Source: Rhopalosiphum padi (Eukaryota > Arthropoda > Insecta > Hemiptera > Aphididae). Taken from it: DNA of 64,000 bases. Every line of letters starts with the position of its first letter. The stretch's first letter is position 1. Shown one piece after another: positions 62,787-64,000 of this stretch. The stretch covers positions 6,170,602 to 6,234,601 of the forward strand of contig NW_026869996.1 of NCBI RefSeq assembly GCF_020882245.1. Direction: 5' to 3'. Below the pieces are notes generated by a model, which saw only the letters and a program-made list of their open reading frames with translations, did no database searches and was not told the DNA's origin. The translations under genes were made by a program, and so were the position numbers.

Positions 62787-64000
62787 TTAAATAAAAAAAA
62801 TTTTCACTTTAAAACTAAAGAGTTTTTTTAAATATATTAAATTACAATTTTTAAATATTAGATTTAGGTTAATAACACCATAGGTACACCAGAAAACGTA
62901 ATTTAACGTTCTAGGGGTAAAATATATCAATTTCCGCTCAGATTTAATAATTGACCCTTTTCCCACTACAATTAAATAAAACAAAATTTTCACTTTAAAA
63001 CTAAAGAGTTTTTTTAAATATATTAAATTACAATTTTTAAATATTAGATTTAAGTTAATAACCCCATAGGTGCACCAGAAAACGTAATTTTACGTTCTAG
63101 GGGTAAAATATTTCAATTTCCGCTCAGATTTAATAATTGACCCTTTTCCCACTAAAATAAAATAAAATAAATTTGCACTTTAAAACTAAAGATTTTTTTT
63201 AAATATATTAAATTACAATTTTTAAATATTAGATTTAGGTTAATAACACCATAGGTGCACCAGAAAACGTTATTTTACGTTCTAGGGGTAAAATATTTCA
63301 ATTTCCGCTCAAATTTAAAAATTCACCATCTTCCCACTTTAGTTAAATAAATGAAATTTTCAATTAAAATCTGCATGGTTTTATTAAATTTACTTAAATA
63401 CAATTTTAAAATATTAGATTTAAGTTAATAACCCCATAGGTGCACCAGAAAACATTATTTTACGTTCTAGGGGTAAAATATTTCAACTTCCGCTCAGATT
63501 TAATAATTGACCCTTTTCCCACAACAATTAAATAAAAAAAATTTTCACTTTAAAACTAAAGAGTTTTTTTAAATATATTCAATTGCAATTTTTAAATATT
63601 AGATTAAAGTTAATAACCCCATAGGTGCACCAGAAAACGTAATTTTACGTTCTAGGGGTAAAATATTTCAATTTCCGCTCAGATTTAATAATTGACCCTT
63701 TTCCCACTAAAATAAAATAAAATAAATTTGCACTTTAAAACTAAAGATTTTTTTTAAATATATTAAATTACAATTTTTAAATATTAGATTTAGGTTAATA
63801 ACACCATAGGTGCACCAGAAACGTTATTTTACGTTCTAGGGGTAAAATATTTCAATTTCCGCTCAGATTTAAAAATTCACCATCTTCCCACTTTAGTTAA
63901 ATAAATGAAATTTTCACTTAAAATCTGCATGGTTTTATTAAATATACTTAAATACAATTTTTATATGTTAGATTTAAGTTAATAACCCCATAGGTGCACC
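62787..64000. repeat. 7-monomer HOR, copy 2, cut by window end
   Basis: This matches 61491-62704 at 1,296 bp. It has lost one A in the dyad-flanking run (CAGAAACGTT near 63817), and its final bases read GTGCACC where copy 1 reads GTACACC. The unit continues beyond the window. Confidence 0.85.

Larger units (their letters stand above)
58451..64000. repeat. 185-bp satellite array, right segment
   Basis: The same monomer family resumes directly after the gap, beginning inside the conserved core just before the AACGT dyad, and continues to the window end in the same orientation. About 30 monomers are present. The mix differs from the sequence left of the gap: P-class monomers (ATTTGCAC, GATTTTTTTT) and L-class monomers alternate with K-class ones, arranged in a 7-monomer higher-order unit. 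Confidence 0.97.

Noticed and set aside
1..64000. CRISPR array or plasmid iterons
   Set aside because: The repeat is 185 bp and contiguous, without unique spacers, and there are no cas, rep or other genes. The higher-order pattern is that of a eukaryotic satellite.
1..64000. tRNA, rRNA or transposable-element insertions
   Set aside because: No interruption of the 185-bp register large enough to hold one was seen. The only non-satellite interval is the N gap.

Overview
This window is a single, almost pure satellite DNA array. Both sides of a 500-N gap (57951-58450) consist of head-to-tail copies of one AT-rich monomer of about 185 bp, about 340 copies, all in the same orientation. A hand count of one monomer (742-926) gives about 26-27% G+C. 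I see no unique sequence, transposon, RNA gene, CRISPR array or credible protein gene. Such an array points to a eukaryotic nuclear genome, most plausibly (peri)centromeric or other constitutive heterochromatin, because the unit is nucleosome-sized and organised into higher-order repeats (HORs). I do not recognise the satellite family and cannot name the organism.

Monomer design: counting from the C-run of CCCCATAGG, positions 1-71 form a well conserved core (CCCCATAGGTRCACC, an AACGT/ACGTT dyad, CTAGGGGTAAAATAT, TTTCCGCTCAGATTTA). Positions 72 to about 168 exist in a few distinct versions, which I call K, L, M, N and P. The end, around TTAGATTTAAGTTAATA, is conserved again. HORs are built by ordering these versions.

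Layout: (1) 187-6472 is a 34-monomer, 6,286-bp block, repeated from 6473 with an internal 10-monomer (1,850-bp) tandem duplication. (2) About 11.35-17.26 kb is a 16-monomer (2,958-bp) tandem duplication. (3) About 14.3-25.2 kb is a 30-monomer (5,545-bp) tandem duplication whose second copy has lost one monomer. (4) 25.3-30.1 kb is a 13-monomer (2,407-bp) duplication and a transition zone. (5) 30.1-34.0 kb is irregular and rich in single-base indels. (6) 34.0-57.95 kb is dominated by a 15-monomer (about 2,774-bp) HOR, with 7-, 9- and 11-monomer variants and a 54-monomer (about 9,986-bp) long-range repeat. (7) After the gap, 58.45-64.0 kb is a 7-monomer (about 1,296-bp) HOR that uses the P class again, which is absent from about 30-57.9 kb.

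No genes act together here. The interest lies in how the array evolved (nested duplications that can be ordered by shared substitutions, a register-preserving three-monomer replacement, junctions clustering at one heptamer), in a conserved dyad within the core, in a CpG-decay pattern suggesting cytosine methylation, and in assembly-quality warnings near the gap. Block boundaries marked 'about' are good only to within roughly a monomer.
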